From DAOTTX01 sp034437515 (GTDB taxonomy: Bacteria; Chloroflexota; Anaerolineae; Aggregatilineales; Phototrophicaceae), in NCBI GenBank assembly GCA_034437515.1, contig DAOTTX010000121.1, forward strand, positions 1 to 46,582: a stretch of DNA of 46,582 nucleotides, read 5' to 3'. Below the pieces are notes generated by a model that saw only the letters and a list, made by a program, of their open reading frames with translations, did not search any database and had not been told where the DNA came from. Position numbers and translations under genes: made by a program. This document shows, in pieces, positions 16,338 through 25,335 of the stretch. Numbering within the stretch: position 1 is the first letter of the stretch; the number at the start of each line of letters is the position of its first letter.

Positions 16338-17579
16338 GTGAAAACAGATCTTGACCATCTGATGACCGTGCGCGAAATGACCGCGCTGCTGGTTTTCATC
16401 GACGAAAATCTCAACCCGGCGATGGACTACCTCGCCAACGGTGTGCATCTAACCGGCGGCTTCGTGCTTAAAAAGCAGGGCGCGGCTCCGGTGTTGGTCG
16501 TCAACCCGATGGAAACGGACGAAGCCGAGCAAAGCGGCCTACAGGTGCTTTCTATGAACGCGCTGGGCTGGTCACAACTACGAGAGCAGGCCGCTAATGA
16601 TGATGTCGCCAAAGCGCAACTCGTCGCCCGGATGCTGGCACATTTCGAGGTGTCGCCGGGGACGGTCGGTGTGTACGGCGTGGCGGAAGTCAACGTCGTG
16701 CTGGCGATTATCGATTGGCTGCGGCAGGCAGACACACCCTACGCCTTCACCGGGGAGGCCGCGCCCACATTGCTCGACGAAGCCGCCGCCACTAAAGACG
16801 CCGCCGAGATCGAACGGATAAAGTCCGTCGCGGCACGGACAAACCAGGTCTTACAGGTGACCTGGGACTTTCTCGGCAGTCACCACGCACAAGATGACGG
16901 CACGGTGGTCAAAATCGACGGTGACCCGCTGACCATCGGTGAGGTGAAGAACTTCATCCGGCGGGAGTTGATGGCACGCGGTCTGCAAGAATCGGGGATG
17001 ATTTTCGCGCAGGGGCGCGATGCCGGGTTCCCGCACAGCCGGGGACGTGATACACAGACGCTCAAGACCGGGCAGACCATCGTGTTTGACCTGTTCCCCT
17101 ACGAGGCCGGGGGCGGTTATTACCACGACACCACCCGGACGTGGTGCCTGGGCTACGCACCACCGGAGGTCGCAGCGGCTTATGAGACGGTGAAGACGGC
17201 CTATGACATCGCGGTGGAGGCGTTCGCGGTCGGCAAAGCGACCGCGACTATGCAACACGCGGTACAGGATTATCTCGAAGCACAGGGCCACCCGACCGCC
17301 CGTAGTCATTCCGGCACCGAGGTCGGCTATCCGCACGGGTTAGGGCACGGTCTCGGCTTGAAAGTCCACGAAGCGCCGTCCATCAGCCACCTGCGCGAGG
17401 AACCGACTTTCGAGCGTGGGCACGTCATCACCATCGAGCCGGGCTTGTACTATCCTGATGAGGGGTATGGTCTGCGGTTGGAAAACACACTCTACGTCGA
17501 TGAGAGCGGCGCACTCGTCACCCTGACGGATTTCCCCGATACGCTGGTGCTGCCCCTCCGAAAGCCAACACAAACGTAA
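16338..17579 (+). CDS. M24 family metallopeptidase (Xaa-Pro aminopeptidase-like)
   Basis: A 413-residue dinuclear-metal peptidase probably cleaving Xaa-Pro peptides. Residues about 1-155 form the creatinase-like N-terminal domain; the pita-bread catalytic domain follows. Metal ligands visible: Asp251 (VFDLFP), Asp264 (YHDTTRTW), His in HGLGHGLGLKVHE, Glu in IEPGLYY and Glu in RLENTLYV. The two Asp are 13 apart rather than the more common 11, as in the FDxFP subgroup. The GTG at 16338 follows GGAAGGA and is preferred to an in-frame ATG at 16299 that lacks a binding site. Confidence 0.9.
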   Translation: MKTDLDHLMTVREMTALLVFIDENLNPAMDYLANGVHLTGGFVLKKQGAAPVLVVNPMETDEAEQSGLQVLSMNALGWSQLREQAANDDVAKAQLVARMLAHFEVSPGTVGVYGVAEVNVVLAIIDWLRQADTPYAFTGEAAPTLLDEAAATKDAAEIERIKSVAARTNQVLQVTWDFLGSHHAQDDGTVVKIDGDPLTIGEVKNFIRRELMARGLQESGMIFAQGRDAGFPHSRGRDTQTLKTGQTIVFDLFPYEAGGGYYHDTTRTWCLGYAPPEVAAAYETVKTAYDIAVEAFAVGKATATMQHAVQDYLEAQGHPTARSHSGTEVGYPHGLGHGLGLKVHEAPSISHLREEPTFERGHVITIEPGLYYPDEGYGLRLENTLYVDESGALVTLTDFPDTLVLPLRKPTQT

Positions 17580-17711
17580 GCTGGCGGGGGTGTGCGGCGT
17601 CTATGTATTGTGGGATGCTCTCATGAAAAGCTGATTATCACGTAAAGGCGAGTTTACAAATTTGCCCTACGATGGGAGCAAAATCATCGAGGATTATCGT
17701 AAGGAAGGCAA

Positions 17712-18872
17712 ATGTCAGAACAGAACCGTTATTCTTTTCGTTCACTGCTGATTTTGACCCTTTTTCTGATCGTCGGCTTTGTCGGCGGCAGTTTACTTTT
17801 GAACAATGACAGCGCCCCGGATCGTCCCTTCTTCACCGAGGACGTGGCGCGGGTGCAGCCGCAGACCGTCGCGTTTGACGAGGTCGAACAGGCACAGGAC
17901 GGTGGTGGTACGATCACCGTCAGTGACCTTGAGTCGCGGATGTCGAGTGTGTACGACCGGGTCAGCCCGTCGGTCGTGTCGATTCGAATCGAACGCGAGG
18001 CCGCGTTCATGGAGAATGGCAGTTCTGGCAGCGGCTTCGTCTATGACCAGCAAGGACGCATCATCACCAACTATCATGTCGTGCAGGGCGCGGATGAGAT
18101 CATCGTCAACTTTTTGGATGGTACCATCGTCCGGGCTGAGGTGGTCGGCCTTGATGCGGACTCCGACCTCGCGGTGATCCGCGTGGACGTCCCCACCGAC
18201 CGTCTGTTCCCGGTCACATTTGGTAATGAGCGCGAACTTAACATCGGGCAGATGGTCGTCGCCATTGGTAGCCCCTTCCAGCAAAATTGGACGATGACCA
18301 GCGGCATCGTCAGCGCGTTAAACCGTGATATTCGTGGGTTAGGGCAGTATAACGTTGGTTCCGTCATCCAGACGGACGCGCCGATCAACCCCGGCAACAG
18401 CGGCGGCCCACTGCTCAACCTTGACGGTGAGGTGGTCGGCGTGAACTCGCAGATCATCAGCCGCACGCAGAGCAACTCCGGCATCGGCTTTGCCATCCCG
18501 GCGAACCTGACGAGCCGTGTCGCCCAGGAACTCATCGACAAGGGCACGGTGGAATACAGTTTCATCGGCATTTCCGGCCTGGATATTAACATCAATCTGA
18601 TCGAGGCGTTTAATCTGCCCAACAACCAGCGCGGTTTGCCGATTGGTGAAGTCACACCGGGTAGCCCGGCGGCTGAGGCCGGTCTACGCTCGATTACCGA
18701 GAACCGGGTAGACATTATCACCGCTATCAACGGCGAGGCGATTACGAACTTTTCTACGCTGATCGGCTATCTTGCCGAGGAAACGCGCCCCGGTGACACG
18801 GTGATGCTTTCTGTGATACGCGGTGGCGAGAGGTTTGAATTGCCGCTCACCCTCAGCACCCGCCCGGATTAA
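17712..18872 (+). CDS. HtrA/DegP-like membrane-anchored serine protease with PDZ domain
   Basis: An envelope quality-control protease. The 386-residue protein has one N-terminal membrane anchor (about 10-30), an acidic linker, and a trypsin-like domain with the catalytic triad His122 (NYHVV), Asp152 (DSDLAVI) and Ser230 (NPGNSGGPLL). A single PDZ domain spans about residues 285-383 (motif GLPIGEVTPGSPAAEAGL). GTAAGGAAGG lies just before the ATG. The gene is solitary; three hairpins follow it. It likely acts outside the membrane on damaged secreted proteins, several of which are encoded nearby. Confidence 0.93.
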   Translation: MSEQNRYSFRSLLILTLFLIVGFVGGSLLLNNDSAPDRPFFTEDVARVQPQTVAFDEVEQAQDGGGTITVSDLESRMSSVYDRVSPSVVSIRIEREAAFMENGSSGSGFVYDQQGRIITNYHVVQGADEIIVNFLDGTIVRAEVVGLDADSDLAVIRVDVPTDRLFPVTFGNERELNIGQMVVAIGSPFQQNWTMTSGIVSALNRDIRGLGQYNVGSVIQTDAPINPGNSGGPLLNLDGEVVGVNSQIISRTQSNSGIGFAIPANLTSRVAQELIDKGTVEYSFIGISGLDININLIEAFNLPNNQRGLPIGEVTPGSPAAEAGLRSITENRVDIITAINGEAITNFSTLIGYLAEETRPGDTVMLSVIRGGERFELPLTLSTRPD

Positions 18873-18888
18873 GCGGAATTCTCCGCTT
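18871..18888 (+). terminator. Short hairpin at the protease gene end
   Basis: AAGCGGA, ATTC, TCCGCTT: a perfect 7-bp stem overlapping the stop codon. There is no U-tract, so termination strength is doubtful. Confidence 0.4.
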
Positions 18889-18899
18889 GCCTACCACCA

Positions 18900-18921
18900 G
18901 GGCAGACACACCGGTCTGCCC
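18900..18921. repeat. GGGCAGAC/GTCTGCCC inverted repeat
   Basis: An 8-bp perfect stem with a 6-nt loop in the 176-bp gap between the protease and rhodanese genes. It looks like a dispersed intergenic hairpin (REP-like) rather than a classic terminator. Confidence 0.45.
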
Positions 18922-18946
18922 CTACAACACCTGTTATGCCCTGTAA

Positions 18947-18968
18947 GGGAGCACCTGCGTGTGCTCCC
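18947..18968. repeat. GGGAGCAC/GTGCTCCC inverted repeat
   Basis: A second 8-bp perfect stem with a 6-nt loop, 25 bp after the first and of the same geometry but different sequence. Confidence 0.45.
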
Positions 18969-19048
18969 GTTTCCCCAAATGCGATTGGATTGCCCTCGTT
19001 TACAACGCTCAGCGGTTGACATAGCTTAATAGCACGGCGTCTACTTGC

Positions 19049-19900
19049 TCACGCAATGGGGCGGCTGTCGTCGTTGCCCCATTCCTTCCATGAGCCGTCG
19101 TAAACGGCGGCATTTTTGATCCCGGCGATGTGCAGCGCCAGCAGACCATAACTCGCGCTGACTCCCGCGTTGCAGTACACCACCACCTCCGACGCTTCCG
19201 GTGTGATGCCGACCTGCGCGAACCGCGCCCGTAGCACCTCTGGTGTGGGGACGGTGCCGTCGCTACCGACCATCTGCCCACGCGGGAGGTTGACCGCGCC
19301 GGGGATGTGTCCCTTGCGTGAAGCGCGTGAGGTGTCGCCGTTGTATTCGCCGGTCGAGCGTACATCGAGCAGCATCGCGGATCGGTCGCGCAAATCAGCG
19401 GCGACGTCATTGACAGTAAAGCGTAGATGCGGTTGCGGACGCGGGGTAAACGTCGCCGGGGAGACGGTCGTCACTTCCTCGGTGACCGGGCGATCTTCCG
19501 CCGTCCACTTGTGCCAGCCACCATCCAGCACGGCGACATCCTCATGCCCGTAGTAGCGCAGTGACCACCACAATCGCGCCGCGAACATATTATTGGCGTC
19601 ATCGTAGACCACGACGAACGTGTCATCGTCGATGCCGAGCCGATTCATCAAGTCGGCGTAGGCGGCGGGTTGGGCGATCTGCGTGCCGTGCGGACTTTCC
19701 GGGTCGGTGATGTCGGCGGTCCAATCGACAAAGACCGCGCCGGGGATGTGACTCTCCGCAAAGGCTTCATGATGGGCGAAGTAATGCGGCGGGGGTTCGC
19801 TGGCAGGCAGCACATGCCCGCGTATATCCACCACCCGCAGGTTGGGGTCGTCGAGGTGGTCGTGCAGCCATTGCGTGCTGACAATCGGTTGGTCGGTCAT
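19049..19900 (-). CDS. Two-domain sulfurtransferase (rhodanese)
   Basis: It transfers sulfane sulfur from thiosulfate or 3-mercaptopyruvate to thiol acceptors or cyanide. The 283-residue protein contains two tandem rhodanese domains (about 5-125, structural; 150-280, catalytic). The N-terminal signature appears as AESHIPGAVFVDW, and the catalytic Cys243 lies in the loop CNAGVSAS. Domain two carries RSTGEYNG and KGHIPGAVNLP. The loop sequence favours thiosulfate sulfurtransferase over mercaptopyruvate sulfurtransferase (CGSGVTA type), but this is not decisive. It is cytoplasmic by the lack of a signal peptide. Confidence 0.93.
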   Translation of the reverse strand: MTDQPIVSTQWLHDHLDDPNLRVVDIRGHVLPASEPPPHYFAHHEAFAESHIPGAVFVDWTADITDPESPHGTQIAQPAAYADLMNRLGIDDDTFVVVYDDANNMFAARLWWSLRYYGHEDVAVLDGGWHKWTAEDRPVTEEVTTVSPATFTPRPQPHLRFTVNDVAADLRDRSAMLLDVRSTGEYNGDTSRASRKGHIPGAVNLPRGQMVGSDGTVPTPEVLRARFAQVGITPEASEVVVYCNAGVSASYGLLALHIAGIKNAAVYDGSWKEWGNDDSRPIA

Positions 19901-20029
19901 CGAGCGTTCTTTCTGTTACGAATGGATGGAGACATTGTAACCACCAATGGACGGCACTTCAATTGAGCGAATGCGGTACAATATGAGTGTATGCAAACGC
20001 ATTCAAATCAGCCGAACGGAGACACCCAT

Positions 20030-21769
20030 ATGCACGCCCCTGACCTCACAGATAACGCCACATGGCGGCAGTATTTCGCACTGCCGCAGATCACCGATGC
20101 CGCCCTTGCCGCCCGTAACCCGGAGCGCGGTGTGGTCATTATGGAGCGCGACGGCCTGCCACAAGTCCACGCCTGGGAGGTACCCTGGCAAACACTACGC
20201 CCGCTGACCGATTCCCCGCAGGGGGTGGATTTCGCCGGCATTAGTCCCGACGGTGAGTCGATCTATCTGCACCGGGACGGTTACATCTGGCGGCGGGACT
20301 TCGCCGGAGCGCATGAGCCAGAGCGCATCACGGCGGCGACGGTCGTGTTTAGTCTGTCGCAAAGCCTGGATGGGTCGCGGTTGGGTTACGCCACGCTGGA
20401 CGAACGCGGCTACGTCACCTATTACACCATCAACGGGCATGACACCTTTGTAACGCTGGTACGTGGCGACCAACCACTTTCCGGCCCCTTGTTTGACTTC
20501 GACGGACGCTATGCGGTGGTCGTCACGATGGAAGACGCTGAATACACGTTGAAGGCTTACACACTCGACGACAGCAAGACCCTCGTCGGTGAACTGCAAA
20601 ATACGGTTGGGGGATTGCTGCCGGTCGCGTTTTCACCGGTCAGCGGTGACCCGCGTCTGCTGGCGACCAGCGAGGCCGAGGGACAAACCCGTCCGCTGGT
20701 GTGGAATGTGGCGACCGGTGAGCGTATTGACCTGCCGCTCGGCGACCTGGACGGTGACATCGGTGGGTGGGGGTGGTCACCGGATGGACGTAAGTTGCTC
20801 TTATATCGCGTGTGGCACGCGGAAACACACCTGTATCTGTACGATCTGGAACGCAGCACGCTCGACACGCTCGACCATCCCGGCGGGGCTTATCGGTCGG
20901 TTTTCTTCGCCGGGGATGCGATCTACGCGCTGTGGACGGACGCCACCCATCCGACGCAAGTGATCACGTTGGACGGCTCGCCGGTGCTGACACCGGGACA
21001 AGCACCACTCGCGCAACCCTGGCGCTCGATCACGTTTCCATCGGGCGGCGGCTCCCAGGTGCAAGCCTGGCTCGCCACCCCTGGCGACGAGTATCAACCG
21101 CCATATCCGTTGATCGTCCACGCGCACGGCGGCCCCTCGGATGCACAATTTGAGACCTATTCGCCGATGGCACAGACCTTCCTGGCGCACGGCTGTGCGT
21201 GGTTGTCGGTCAATTATCGCGGTTCAACCACCTTTGGCACCGGATTTATGCAAGCGGTGGCGGGCATCCTCGGTCACCGTGAGGTCGATGATCTGGCGGC
21301 GGGGGCGGCCTGGCTGGTCGCCGAGGGCATCGCCGACGAGCACGCGCTGTTCCTGGCGGGCAGCGGCTACGGCGGCTATCTGGTGCTGCAAACACTCGGC
21401 AGACGCCCCGACCTGTGGGCCGGGGGCATCGCCCGCACAGCCGTCGCGGATTGGCGTTCGATCTTCGACGGGCACGCGCCCGACTTCGCCGCCTACATTA
21501 GTGTGTTGATGGGCGGCACGCCAGCGGATGTGCCTAAGCTCTACGACGCCAGCGCCGCCACCACCTACGCTGACGCGGTGACCGCGCCGTTGCTGTTGTT
21601 CCAACCGGCGAACGACCCCAACTGCCCGCCGGATCAGATCGAAGTGTATGTCGAGGCGCTCAGCAGCCCGGCAGAACTCATCTGGTTTGACCCGACGGAC
21701 GCCGATCTGCTGGTACAACAGCAAGCACAGATGCTCCACTGGTTGTACGAGCGGTCAGGCGGGGTATAG
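20030..21769 (+). CDS. S9-type prolyl oligopeptidase fold protein lacking catalytic residues
   Basis: The 579-residue protein has an N-terminal beta-propeller (about 1-315) and an alpha/beta hydrolase domain (about 330-579) with the S9 landmarks YPLIVHAHGGPSDAQ and LSVNYRGSTTFG. In active relatives the nucleophile motif is GGSYGGY; here the aligned stretch is GSGYGGY, so the nucleophile position (residue 446, codon 21365-21367) is Gly. The catalytic Asp region (QPANDPNCP) is kept, but the usual GEGHGF His loop is replaced by DPTDADL near 21690-21710. It is probably a binding or regulatory pseudoenzyme, or uses the shifted Ser. The ATG at 20030 follows CGGAG; an ATG at 19991 is in frame but less supported. 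Confidence 0.85.
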   Translation: MHAPDLTDNATWRQYFALPQITDAALAARNPERGVVIMERDGLPQVHAWEVPWQTLRPLTDSPQGVDFAGISPDGESIYLHRDGYIWRRDFAGAHEPERITAATVVFSLSQSLDGSRLGYATLDERGYVTYYTINGHDTFVTLVRGDQPLSGPLFDFDGRYAVVVTMEDAEYTLKAYTLDDSKTLVGELQNTVGGLLPVAFSPVSGDPRLLATSEAEGQTRPLVWNVATGERIDLPLGDLDGDIGGWGWSPDGRKLLLYRVWHAETHLYLYDLERSTLDTLDHPGGAYRSVFFAGDAIYALWTDATHPTQVITLDGSPVLTPGQAPLAQPWRSITFPSGGGSQVQAWLATPGDEYQPPYPLIVHAHGGPSDAQFETYSPMAQTFLAHGCAWLSVNYRGSTTFGTGFMQAVAGILGHREVDDLAAGAAWLVAEGIADEHALFLAGSGYGGYLVLQTLGRRPDLWAGGIARTAVADWRSIFDGHAPDFAAYISVLMGGTPADVPKLYDASAATTYADAVTAPLLLFQPANDPNCPPDQIEVYVEALSSPAELIWFDPTDADLLVQQQAQMLHWLYERSGGV

Positions 21770-21807
21770 CCTCGCCGGATTGCGGCGTTGTTGTCCGCAA
21801 TTTCAAT

Positions 21808-23355
21808 TCAATCGGATGAAGACTCGGATGGAGACTCATCGTCGTCACTGGCGCGGCCCCACCAGTTGAACCCTTCCGGCAGGTTATCCGTGCCGACCCC
21901 ACCGGGCGGCTCGTCTTCGATCATCGGTGGGGCAAAGCGTTGGGCGTCCTCGGTGAGGTAGGGCAGCAGCGGGCGGGGCTGCGCCATGCTACTAACGGCT
22001 GTCGGCGATGGGGGCACGTTGTTGGGCGTGCTCTCAACAAATGCACGCAGCTTCGCTTGCAGCAGGTTCAAGATCGCACCCAGACCGATGAACACCGTCA
22101 GCGCGTTGAACACCCATCCCAGCGTCGGGATAGACCCCATCACGGAGATAGCGAATACACCGATTAGCAACGTCGTGAACAGACGCCAGTTGCTGTCATC
22201 CGGGCTGAGGCGGGCGCGGTTCAACAAGCGCAGCGCGACCCGTCCAATCGCCAGCGCGACCACCACACGGGCGATGTAGATCGCGGTGAAATAGAAGATG
22301 CTCGCGCTGCCGATGTTGGCTAACCCCAGTACCACCCCACCGAAGATTACCACCGGGTCTAGAGGCAGCAGAGACAGCACGAAGATAATCAAGACGCTGA
22401 GCAAGATGACCAGCAAGAAGATCGGGAACGATAGAATAAAGCTCAACATCCCCACGCCCAGGGTAGAAACCGGTCGCGCCTGAAGATAACGCAGCGGGGA
22501 TTGCATCTGCCGGGGGACGAGCAGCACGAACACCGCCCCGACAAACGCCAGGGTGGAAAACTCGCGCACGATAGCACGCAAATAACGCTGCAACGTCTCC
22601 GCTGATTGTTCGGGCGTGGCGAAGATCGGGTCGCCGGTGCGGTTCCAGACCGGCGGCAGCGCCAGTTGGTTACGCTCGAAGTCACCGCGAGTCGGCCCGG
22701 TATATTCGAGTTGACCGTCGATAGTTGCGTTTTCACCTAATACCAGACCGGGCACCCGCAGTTCGACCTCGAACGGGAACGGAATCAGCAGACGTTCGAT
22801 CTGTGAGGTGGCGTCATCGGATTCAGCGTTGCCGACGGAGGCGATGACATCACCATCGACCGACCCGTTGATCTCTAACGATGATCCCCAGAATTCGACA
22901 CGTCCCGTGACACGACCATTGACCAGAAGTTGATAACCGAGGTTGGTGATGTTGCCCGGCACGACTGCCCCTTCTGCGATGCTGTGGCTGAGGTTCAGGC
23001 TCAAGATGCCGCTGTTGTCGTTCTCGAACGTGGCTTCTGGTTCCACATTGAGCACCAACCCGGCGAAGTGTAAATCTTTGCCGACGTCACCGTTAACGTT
23101 CAGTTCGCCGCCGATGAGGTACATACTGTCATCGACCCCCCCGGTGACGTTAGCCACCCGCGCCACACCGATGACATTGCCATCCACCTGCCCGGCGATA
23201 CGCAGTTCCCCACACAAGACATACAAATTGCCTTCGATGACTTCGTCTGAACTGATGTTGCACAACTCACCGTTGAGGGTCTCGCTGGCGTAGACGCCAC
23301 TCGCGATGGCAAAGACAAGCATGATGATGATGGTTCGCAAACGCGCTTTTCGCAA
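21808..23355 (-). CDS. Membrane protein with bactofilin-like polymer-forming outer domain
   Basis: The 515-residue protein has a signal peptide (about 1-23), a right-handed beta-helix-type region (about 30-235) built of short repeats such as VDGNVIG, VNGDVGKD, VNGRVTG and INGSVDGDV, as in bactofilin-like polymer-forming proteins, then about four to five membrane segments (about 268-430) and a long acidic, Pro/Ser-rich cytoplasmic tail. The start is TTG at 23355 with a strong GGAGGAG 8 bases upstream. It diverges from the FHA-PspC-LiaF-like gene set. A surface or envelope-organising role is inferred; the family is conserved but not characterised. Confidence 0.8.
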   Translation of the reverse strand: MRKARLRTIIIMLVFAIASGVYASETLNGELCNISSDEVIEGNLYVLCGELRIAGQVDGNVIGVARVANVTGGVDDSMYLIGGELNVNGDVGKDLHFAGLVLNVEPEATFENDNSGILSLNLSHSIAEGAVVPGNITNLGYQLLVNGRVTGRVEFWGSSLEINGSVDGDVIASVGNAESDDATSQIERLLIPFPFEVELRVPGLVLGENATIDGQLEYTGPTRGDFERNQLALPPVWNRTGDPIFATPEQSAETLQRYLRAIVREFSTLAFVGAVFVLLVPRQMQSPLRYLQARPVSTLGVGMLSFILSFPIFLLVILLSVLIIFVLSLLPLDPVVIFGGVVLGLANIGSASIFYFTAIYIARVVVALAIGRVALRLLNRARLSPDDSNWRLFTTLLIGVFAISVMGSIPTLGWVFNALTVFIGLGAILNLLQAKLRAFVESTPNNVPPSPTAVSSMAQPRPLLPYLTEDAQRFAPPMIEDEPPGGVGTDNLPEGFNWWGRASDDDESPSESSSD

Positions 23356-23406
23356 CGGGTTGCTCCTCCGGGTGATAGAAGTACATTACAAATTGCCTGT
23401 TTCTGG

Positions 23407-23422
23407 TACAATCATTATTGTA
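23407..23422. promoter_or_regulatory. Symmetric divergent -10 boxes or operator
   Basis: TACAAT, CATT, ATTGTA: the same -10-like hexamer read on both strands between divergent genes. On the minus strand a CTTACA (23445-23440) lies 17 bp away as a possible -35; on the plus strand ATTACA (23385-23390) lies 16 bp upstream. The two promoters would be mutually exclusive. Confidence 0.4.
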
Positions 23423-23454
23423 TCCTGTTTTAGAGACCATGTAAGGATGATGCA

Positions 23455-23898
23455 GTGTCAGAAGAAAACAACAGACGCGAAACAGGGTTTTTGAACACAC
23501 CAAGTTCTCAACCGATGCGTGACCGAATACCGCGCAAGCAGACGACTATCCTGGGGGGGGATGCACGGCTGCGGGTAAAAGCGGGTGACAAGCATACGAT
23601 CATTGATGTTGAAGACGAGATGCTGGTCGGTCGTAAGGTTGAGGGCGATGATCGTGAAGAATACGCGCTTGACCTGGGGCCGTTCGGCGGTTACCAGAGT
23701 GGTGTCTCGCGCAAGCACGCGCTCATCACCCGGCACGAGGGGGGACTTTATATCGAAGACCTGGGCAGCACCAATGGAACGCGCATCAACGGCTTTCAGT
23801 TGACCGTTAAGCGGAAATACCGTCTGCGTGATGGGGATGAAGTCGAGTTTGCCCGCCTCAAGACTGTTTTTATCTTTATCCCTGCGGGTGAAGAATAG
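23455..23898 (+). CDS. FHA domain protein
   Basis: FHA domains bind phosphothreonine peptides and usually report on Ser/Thr kinase signalling. The 147-residue protein has a disordered N-terminus (1-35) and one FHA domain (about 38-140) with the recognition residues GR (VGRK), SRKHA and the loop LGSTNGTRING. It starts at GTG 23455, with AAGGAT 8 bases upstream. It is followed by PspC-like and LiaF-like membrane genes on the same strand (gap of 61 bp), so phosphorylation-dependent envelope signalling is possible. No kinase gene lies in the window. Confidence 0.92.
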   Translation: MSEENNRRETGFLNTPSSQPMRDRIPRKQTTILGGDARLRVKAGDKHTIIDVEDEMLVGRKVEGDDREEYALDLGPFGGYQSGVSRKHALITRHEGGLYIEDLGSTNGTRINGFQLTVKRKYRLRDGDEVEFARLKTVFIFIPAGEE

Positions 23899-23959
23899 AC
23901 GCTGCTTGCTCTTTGGGCTATAGTAGTGGGCGTTTAGTTGGCTCCGACAGGCTTGTTTC

Positions 23960-24328
23960 ATGTATAGAAGTTTTACAGATCGCGTATTGGGAGGGGTATG
24001 TGGCGGTTTGGCACCGGCTATCCGGCTGCGCCCCTGGATATTACGCGGCATATTTGCGCTGTTCACCGTCGTCAGTTTGGGGGTCGGCGCGGCACTTTAT
24101 CTGGCGCTGTGGTGGTTGCTACCACAGGAGTCTTTGATTGACCCCACACGCGGACGGGGCGGTACGTTGCTGGCAGCGGCGGCGCTCGTCATCGCGGTGG
24201 GGATTGTCGGCGTCTGGGTGGGGAGCCTTGCGGGGATGGTTGAAGGAACAGACGGACAGCCTTTGTTGTGGCCTCTGGTCGCGTTAATTTTGAGCTTTGT
24301 CTTCCTCTTGCGACAGGTGCGAGGGTAA
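23960..24328 (+). CDS. PspC domain membrane protein
   Basis: PspC-like proteins take part in envelope stress sensing. The 122-residue protein opens with YRSFTDRVLGGVCGGLA, the PspC signature, followed by hydrophobic segments at about 28-53, 68-90 and 99-117. It sits 3 bp before the LiaF-like gene, so the two are surely co-transcribed. The pairing of PspC with a LiaF-like protein is known in Gram-positive envelope stress modules (for example Lia systems), but no two-component sensor is present here. Confidence 0.88.
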   Translation: MYRSFTDRVLGGVCGGLAPAIRLRPWILRGIFALFTVVSLGVGAALYLALWWLLPQESLIDPTRGRGGTLLAAAALVIAVGIVGVWVGSLAGMVEGTDGQPLLWPLVALILSFVFLLRQVRG

Positions 24329-24331
24329 TTC

Positions 24332-25279
24332 ATGCGGATACAGCGACGAACCAACATTTTATGGGGGGTGATCTTGCTGGCGCTGGCGGTCGTGTTACTG
24401 CTGCGCACGTTGGGCACGTTCCCTGCTGGCCTCGATGACCTGATTACCCGTGCCTGGCCCGGTTTGCTGGTGCTGGTCGGCCTGGTGCTGCTGCTGCGTG
24501 GACGGGTGGCGCTGGGCGGTCTGCTGGCGATTTTGCTCTCCGGTGGGTTGATCGCCGGTGTCGCCTATGCGGCCTTTTCGATCCGCGAAGGTGAACAGCG
24601 CGACGATCAAATCGTTGAAATCACCGAACCCATCGCCGAGGACGCCGGTCTGCTGGCGCTCAACTTCACCGTCTTACAAACTGAGATCGACATCCGCGCC
24701 GGGGAAGGCTCGACCCTGACGGGTGAGTTCGTCGGCAGCGCGGAAAGTGAAATCACATTTGAGTGTGACTCGGCGGCAAATGTCACCGAATGTACACTGG
24801 TCGAAACCAAATCGGATGAGTTCCCGGTTCTGGAGGACGTCGGACGCGGCACCTTGACGCTGCGCGTGCCGCCGGAAACACCGCTGGCGCTGGCCTTCTC
24901 CGGTGAAGCGGGTAGCGCGACCTTTGACCTCAGCAGCACCGAATTAGAGCGCGTCAGTCTTGAACTCGACGCGGGCGATATGCTGCTCACGCTGCCGGAT
25001 TATGCGCCACAATCACCGAGTTCGTTGGAACGAAGCGGTGAGATCATCGTGCGCAACGGTGACCTGAGCGTGCTGGTGCCGCCCTCGGCAAACATGCGCC
25101 TGAGCTTTGACCGGCGCGGTGGCGACGTCGCCCCGGAGATCGACACACTTTACATCGAACAGCGTGACAGCGTAGACGGTCTGCTGCGCCGTGACAGCGA
25201 AGACGGCGAATTCGACCTGCTGTACGATGCGGTGGTGCCCAACGGCCTCATCCGGCTTGATGTGGCGGGGCGCGAATAA
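24332..25279 (+). CDS. LiaF-like membrane protein with outer beta domain
   Basis: A 315-residue protein: two to three N-terminal membrane segments (about 9-28, 40-55, 62-83; the LiaF/DUF5668 type with WGVILLALAVVLLLR and WPGLLVLVGLVLLLR), then a secreted beta-rich domain (about 100-315) of the toastrack/DUF4097-like kind, with repeated short strands. In known systems LiaF inhibits an envelope-stress sensor kinase; here the partner is unknown. It follows the PspC gene at 3 bp, which makes them an operon. Confidence 0.8.
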   Translation: MRIQRRTNILWGVILLALAVVLLLRTLGTFPAGLDDLITRAWPGLLVLVGLVLLLRGRVALGGLLAILLSGGLIAGVAYAAFSIREGEQRDDQIVEITEPIAEDAGLLALNFTVLQTEIDIRAGEGSTLTGEFVGSAESEITFECDSAANVTECTLVETKSDEFPVLEDVGRGTLTLRVPPETPLALAFSGEAGSATFDLSSTELERVSLELDAGDMLLTLPDYAPQSPSSLERSGEIIVRNGDLSVLVPPSANMRLSFDRRGGDVAPEIDTLYIEQRDSVDGLLRRDSEDGEFDLLYDAVVPNGLIRLDVAGRE

Positions 25280-25297
25280 GCGATGATCGCGCCAATA

Positions 25298-25333
25298 TAT
25301 CCCTTTTATCCCAAATTTATCCCAAGTTATCCC
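25298..25333 (+). repeat. Four TATCCC units directly before a start codon
   Basis: TATCCC occurs at 25298, 25307, 25318 and 25328 (steps of 9, 11 and 10 bp), mostly within the longer unit TTATCCCAAA. The last unit ends 2 bp before the ATG at 25336 and replaces any Shine-Dalgarno sequence. Confidence 0.6.
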
Positions 25334-25335
25334 AA

